11,339 nt of DNA from Lonsdalea britannica. Its GTDB lineage: Bacteria; Pseudomonadota; Gammaproteobacteria; Enterobacterales; Enterobacteriaceae. Under the pieces are notes generated by a model. The model searched no databases and was not told the origin of the DNA. It saw nothing but the letters and a program-made list of their open reading frames with translations. Position numbers and translations under genes: made by a program. Below are positions 8,785 through 11,339 of the stretch, piece by piece; the stretch's first letter is position 1, and each line of letters starts with the position of its first letter. The DNA lies in the NCBI RefSeq assembly GCF_946477055.1, contig NZ_CAMKXG010000104.1, forward strand, positions 1 through 11,339, written 5' to 3'.

Positions 8785-9833
8785 TCTGCGCCCGTGTAGT
8801 GAGTGCGATAAAAGGTCTGATACCACTCTTCCGCCAACCGACGAGTATCGATATCACTGAACATCTCAGGGTACAACTTTTTCGCCATCCACAGTTCGCC
8901 AAGACCAATAGCTTCCGGCATTGGGTAACCCCACGCTTTAGTGTAGTCGGGCATGAGATAAACTCGGTGCTGTTTGACGGCGTCAATCGGCTGCCACTCG
9001 GGCTGAGTCTGAATCTGTTCGACAACCTGCGGATAGCGATCCTGGACAAAAATCACCTGTGGATTCCAGGTGATGACCTGCTCCATCGACACCTGCTTGT
9101 AGCCCTTCACCGTGGCGGCGGCGACGTTTAACGCGCCTGCATGCTTCATCATCAAACCGGTATATTTTCCGGAGCCGTAGGTCGTGAGTTCCGGATTCGC
9201 CATGTAGGCGCGTACGCGTTGCGCTTCCGGCAGGTGTTGTAAGCGTTCACTGACAAGTTGCCGCTGACGGAAGGCCTTTTCAATCAGCATGGTGGCTTGA
9301 GGCGAGCGGTCCACAATATCGCCGATGAGTCGAATCCCCTCTTTCAGCCCTTGGTCATAGGCCTGCTCTTCATTCGCCATCTTCGGATTCAGCTCTCTTT
9401 CCTGACCGGGAACATCGTGACGAAGGGAAATGGCGACGACGGCGATACCGAGCTGGCTAATCTGATCGATCATCTCCTGCGGCGCATAGTGGGTGACAAA
9501 GACAACCTGCGGATGGAGCGCAGCAAGACTTTCCAGATTGACGTGCGTCAGGTCGCCCACTTTGGCTTTGCCGATAAGCTGCGGAACCAGCCGTGCATAG
9601 TGATGGCCCAACTGTTGTTCCCAATCGTATTGAATCCCGACGATTTTATCGGTCGCATTCAGTTCGACCAGCAGGTTAAGCGTTTGATGTTGTAAAACGA
9701 CGACGCGTTGGACCTTGTCGGGAAGCGTGACCTGTCGATTCAGTTGGTCGATGATGACCCGTTGGGCCTGAGCCCCTGCGGATAGCATTGCGAGAAGTAG
9801 ACTAATCGTGAATGTGTTAATTATTTTTATCAT
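8781..9833 (-). CDS. Class III periplasmic substrate-binding protein (BtuF/FecB/MolA type)
   Basis: This is probably a secreted binding protein for an iron-siderophore, cobalamin-like compound or metal oxyanion, feeding an ABC importer. From the ATG at 9833 it has 350 residues. The N-terminus is a clear signal peptide: Lys3, a hydrophobic core (INTFTISLLLAMLSAG) and an AQA cleavage site after residue 23, without a lipobox cysteine. The rest has the two-lobe layout of this family: the first lobe starts RVVVLQHQTLNLLVEL, with GDLTHVNLESLAALHPQVVFV (93-113). A long connecting helix spans about 155-200, and the second lobe has GSGKYTGLMMKHAGALN and WNPQVIFVQ. It ends with GYPMPEAIGLGELWMAKKLYP (302-322). 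The ATG at 9854 was rejected: it has no ribosome site, while AGGGAT precedes 9833. No permease or ATPase is nearby. Haemophilus MolA shows this fold can bind molybdate, which fits the ModA-like neighbour. Confidence 0.83.
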   Translation of the reverse strand: MIKIINTFTISLLLAMLSAGAQAQRVIIDQLNRQVTLPDKVQRVVVLQHQTLNLLVELNATDKIVGIQYDWEQQLGHHYARLVPQLIGKAKVGDLTHVNLESLAALHPQVVFVTHYAPQEMIDQISQLGIAVVAISLRHDVPGQERELNPKMANEEQAYDQGLKEGIRLIGDIVDRSPQATMLIEKAFRQRQLVSERLQHLPEAQRVRAYMANPELTTYGSGKYTGLMMKHAGALNVAAATVKGYKQVSMEQVITWNPQVIFVQDRYPQVVEQIQTQPEWQPIDAVKQHRVYLMPDYTKAWGYPMPEAIGLGELWMAKKLYPEMFSDIDTRRLAEEWYQTFYRTHYTGAE

Positions 9834-9837
9834 TATT
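9819..9837 (-). promoter_or_regulatory. Fur-box-like operator over the start of the binding-protein gene
   Basis: On the minus strand, AATAATGATAAAAATAATT matches the classical 19-bp Fur box (GATAATGATAATCATTATC) at 14 of 19 positions. It covers the start codon (9833-9831) and lies about 25 bases after a perfect TATAAT. Iron-dependent repression would fit a siderophore or metal binding protein. The site is in an AT-rich stretch and partly encodes the first residues, so chance similarity is a real possibility. Confidence 0.4.
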
Positions 9838-9861
9838 ATATCCCTGCTCATCATGTGCTGT

Positions 9862-9867
9862 ATTATA
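9862..9867 (-). promoter_or_regulatory. -10 element (TATAAT) for the binding-protein operon
   Basis: A perfect TATAAT on the minus strand lies 28 bases before the ATG at 9833, giving a leader of about 20 nucleotides. The hexamer 17 bases upstream (GACTAC) is a poor -35, so the promoter may need an activator or may be weak. Confidence 0.5.
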
Positions 9868-10060
9868 CCGCGTGCGCGAAAAGAGTAGTCGATGCTAACT
9901 GACTGGTTGTATGGGAAATAATCAAAAATCAGCCTTGTTCGAGGGGCGGCATTTTACTGCCCATAGCATCCGGTGGAGTACAGCACAAAATCATCGCTTA
10001 CTCTCGGGATTGAGCCTCTAGGCGGTGTGTGAATTAGTCTTTATCATAAAGTGCTAAAAA

Positions 10061-10088
10061 TTACGATTCCACAGCCCTTTGATAAACT
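10061..10088 (+). promoter_or_regulatory. Candidate sigma-70 promoter of pdeH
   Basis: TTACGA and TAAACT are separated by 16 bases, each with four of six consensus bases. The palindrome CTTTATCATAAAG ends 9 bases before the -35, a normal place for an activator. The transcript would have a leader of over 100 nucleotides containing the inverted repeat at 10131-10151. Confidence 0.3.
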
Positions 10089-10130
10089 GGTCAAATTCGC
10101 AACACAGCAATGTGTCCGTCACGTTTACAT

Positions 10131-10151
10131 CGTAATGTAGCCCACATTACG
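10131..10151 (+). repeat. 21-bp perfect inverted repeat upstream of pdeH
   Basis: CGTAATGT and ACATTACG flank the 5-base spacer AGCCC. The 8-bp arms and short spacer fit either a dimeric repressor operator or a leader hairpin about 45 bases ahead of the ribosome binding site. It is not followed by a T-tract. Confidence 0.5.
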
Positions 10152-10208
10152 TTAACTGCCCCCGAAGTTACTTTCATCGCGGTCAGGGCTGTTTTCAGGA
10201 GCTGTGGG

Positions 10209-11030
10209 ATTATTTTAGTCATTCAGCGTATGTCTAACGGCGGAATTTATAGAGTGCAGCAAATCAGTCAGCTTAATCAGTTTGGGCCTATTCCACCCGC
10301 TAGTGGGCCGGAGACAAAAGATGACGTTGATTTTTTGCTCAGTTGCCGCCGTAAATACACTTTCCAGCCGATTTATCGAACATCCGGACGATTGCTGGGC
10401 GTTGAGCTATTAACAGCGATTTCCCATCCGACCATCCCCCATCAAGCGCTTTCCCCCGAAGTCTACTTTGCTCGTATCGATGTCGGCATGCGCCTGAAAA
10501 TCGTCATCGAGCAGATGCAGCTCCTGCGTCGACTGCATGACCGTTTTGTTCGGGACGACCTGCTGGCGTCCGTTAATATTGACGGACCGGTGCTGATGGC
10601 ATTGCAGAAAAATCTGCAGGCAAAAAAGCTGATTGCCAGTATGCCTTGGTTGCGTTTTGAGCTGGTGGAGTGTCAGGAAGGTTTGCCTAAAGAACTGCTG
10701 AACGCGTTGCCCGAAGCTAGCCGGCTATGGCTGGATGATTTCGGCTGCGGCGTAGCCAACTTTTCCTCGTTGTTGATGGTGCGGCACGATTGCATCAAAG
10801 TCGCCCGAGAGCTGTTCGTCATGCTTCAGCAAACCGAAGAAGGACGCCAAATCTTTCACCTGCTGATCACTCTCATGACCCGTTACTGTAATTACATCGT
10901 CGTTGAAGGTGTGGAAACGGAAAACGAGTGGGGGATGGTCAAAGAGTCCAATGCCACGGCTGCACAAGGCTATTTCCTTTCTCGTCCCCAGTCATTTGAA
11001 TATTTCGAGTCATTAAAACTCGAATTCTAA
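10209..11030 (+). CDS. pdeH: PdeH (YhjH), cyclic-di-GMP phosphodiesterase, EAL domain only
   Basis: PdeH hydrolyses c-di-GMP to pGpG, keeping levels low so that flagella rotate and biofilm genes stay off; in E. coli it offsets the brake protein YcgR. The product matches E. coli YhjH (255 residues) along its whole length. Counting from codon 10209, catalytic motifs are all present: EAL variant ELL (66-68, as in E. coli), Asn123 in SVNIDG, FELVE (150-154), DDFG (176-179), Lys197, EGVE (233-236) and Gln253 in AAQGYF. No GGDEF or membrane segment is present. The start is debatable. AGGAG lies 7 bases before an ATT codon at 10209, and the residues from there (VIQRMSN) resemble the N-terminus MIRQVIQRISN of E. 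coli. The ATG at 10230 has no ribosome site and would lose VIQR. The ATG at 10110 adds unrelated residues. With 10209 the product has 273 residues. Confidence 0.9.
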   Translation: MILVIQRMSNGGIYRVQQISQLNQFGPIPPASGPETKDDVDFLLSCRRKYTFQPIYRTSGRLLGVELLTAISHPTIPHQALSPEVYFARIDVGMRLKIVIEQMQLLRRLHDRFVRDDLLASVNIDGPVLMALQKNLQAKKLIASMPWLRFELVECQEGLPKELLNALPEASRLWLDDFGCGVANFSSLLMVRHDCIKVARELFVMLQQTEEGRQIFHLLITLMTRYCNYIVVEGVETENEWGMVKESNATAAQGYFLSRPQSFEYFESLKLEF

Positions 11031-11104
11031 CGTCACTACCGTCATTCCTATCTTTTTATGGAGTTCCCTTTTCTTTTAATTTCACGTATAGCAATACGAT
11101 GAAT

Positions 11105-11132
11105 CGAATAGCCTCAAATATAGGGCTATTCG
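11105..11132 (+). repeat. 9-bp stem hairpin downstream of pdeH
   Basis: CGAATAGCC and GGCTATTCG are perfect complements around a 10-base AT-rich loop. No T-run follows on either strand, so this is not a standard intrinsic terminator. It may stabilise the 3' end of the pdeH mRNA or be a repeated palindromic element. Confidence 0.45.
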
Positions 11133-11190
11133 GAACGACAGGGCGTGCAGAGCTGTGATAACCAAAACAAAGCATTTGATTAAGAAAATT

Positions 11191-11221
11191 AAAACTGATG
11201 AAGTTTAATTCTTCAGTTTTT
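11191..11221 (+). terminator. Rho-independent terminator, probably bidirectional
   Basis: AAAACTGA-T-GAA pairs with TTC-T-TCAGTTTT around the loop GTTTAA, with one T:T mismatch, and is followed by a further T. The A-run on one side and T-run on the other make it usable from both directions. It would end the pdeH transcript 160 bases after the stop and also any transcript arriving from the right. The stem is AT-rich, so efficiency may be moderate. Confidence 0.6.
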
Positions 11222-11339
11222 GTTAACTGTAGTCATCTGTGTTAATTTTATACCTAATGATGGTATGTGTTAATGATGATCACCCTGTGCATTGGTGTCC
11301 GTCTCCCGTACGATCACCTGCAAAAAATAAGTTTTTAAC

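Larger units (their letters stand above)
9868..10208. other. Divergent intergenic region between the binding-protein operon and pdeH
   Basis: About 340 bases carry the regulatory signals of both divergent units. Visible elements are the 13-bp palindrome CTTTATCATAAAG (10039-10051), a sigma-70-like pair TTACGA/TAAACT (10061-10088), a 21-bp inverted repeat (10131-10151) and the ribosome site AGGAG (10197-10201). I did not find a convincing sigma-28 (FliA) promoter or FlhDC box, although pdeH is a flagellar-class gene in E. coli. A frame open from an ATG at 10110 runs into pdeH, but its first 33 residues show no homology. Confidence 0.5.
11031..11339. other. AT-rich non-coding tail
   Basis: About 309 bases after pdeH contain no gene I can support. 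Two hairpins lie here, at 11105-11132 and 11191-11221. Further on come the inverted repeat ATACC-N7-GGTAT (about 11250-11266) and a direct repeat TGTGTTAAT on both sides of it (about 11238 and 11266). These could be operator sites for a gene beyond the window. A 21-codon frame at 11273-11338 is discussed and rejected separately. Confidence 0.6.

Noticed and set aside
8785..8826. 14-residue N-terminal extension of the ModA-like protein
   Set aside because: It lies inside the end of the upstream gene, is not hydrophobic like a signal peptide, and the ATGA overlap start at 8784 is much better placed.
10047..10080. Possible sigma-28 (FliA) promoter beginning TAAAGTGC
   Set aside because: The -35-like part resembles TAAAGTTT, but nothing like GCCGATAA follows at 11 bases.
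10110..10208. Extension of the pdeH frame to an ATG at 10110
   Set aside because: The added residues lack homology to PdeH, have no ribosome site before the ATG, and lie over a perfect inverted repeat.
11273..11338. 21-codon frame (MMITLCIGVRLPYDHL...) at the right edge
   Set aside because: No convincing ribosome binding site and too short to judge; it may be chance or a leader peptide of a gene outside the window.

Overview
The window is a stretch of chromosome from a member of the Enterobacterales. Close matches to remembered E. coli proteins (LepA, Era, RNase III, RecO, PdxJ, AcpS, YfhL) and the conserved order lepA-lepB-rnc-era-recO-pdxJ-acpS support this. The protein variants and the neighbourhood to the right of yfhL suggest a Pectobacteriaceae-type plant-associated bacterium (Dickeya, Brenneria, Lonsdalea or Pectobacterium). 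That genus-level guess is inference only.

Layout. Positions 1-644 hold the 3' two thirds of rseB, the periplasmic modulator of the sigma-E regulator RseA. Positions 645-1038 should hold most of rseC by enterobacterial gene order, but no RseC-like reading frame is present there. Positions 1039-3823 are lepA (EF4) and lepB (signal peptidase I). Positions 3824-4000 are a hairpin-rich leader in front of the compact operon rnc-era-recO-pdxJ-acpS (4001-7517), which has ATGA and TAATG stop/start overlaps. yfhL (a 2[4Fe-4S] ferredoxin) is convergent with acpS and ends only 5 bases away. It has an unusually long, possibly structured leader.

The right part (8035-11030) departs from the E. coli order. 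A two-gene minus-strand unit encodes a secreted class III (BtuF/FecB/MolA-type) substrate-binding protein and, overlapping it by ATGA, a ModA-type binding protein with no signal peptide. No ABC permease or ATPase lies beside them. A Fur-box-like sequence covers the start codon of the first gene. Divergent from this pair lies pdeH (yhjH), an EAL-only c-di-GMP phosphodiesterase with all catalytic motifs. Its best start appears to be a rare ATT codon. The last 309 bases are AT-rich and non-coding, with a terminator hairpin and other inverted repeats.

How the genes work together: the left and centre are housekeeping functions (envelope stress sensing, translation, protein export, RNA processing, ribosome assembly, DNA repair, vitamin B6 and acyl-carrier-protein maturation). 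The right is accessory: metal or oxyanion binding and control of motility or biofilm by c-di-GMP. I saw no phage, CRISPR, defence cassette, insertion sequence, tRNA or rRNA. The best candidates for something new are the leaderless ModA-like/FecB-like pair, the ATT start of pdeH, the missing rseC and the yfhL leader.
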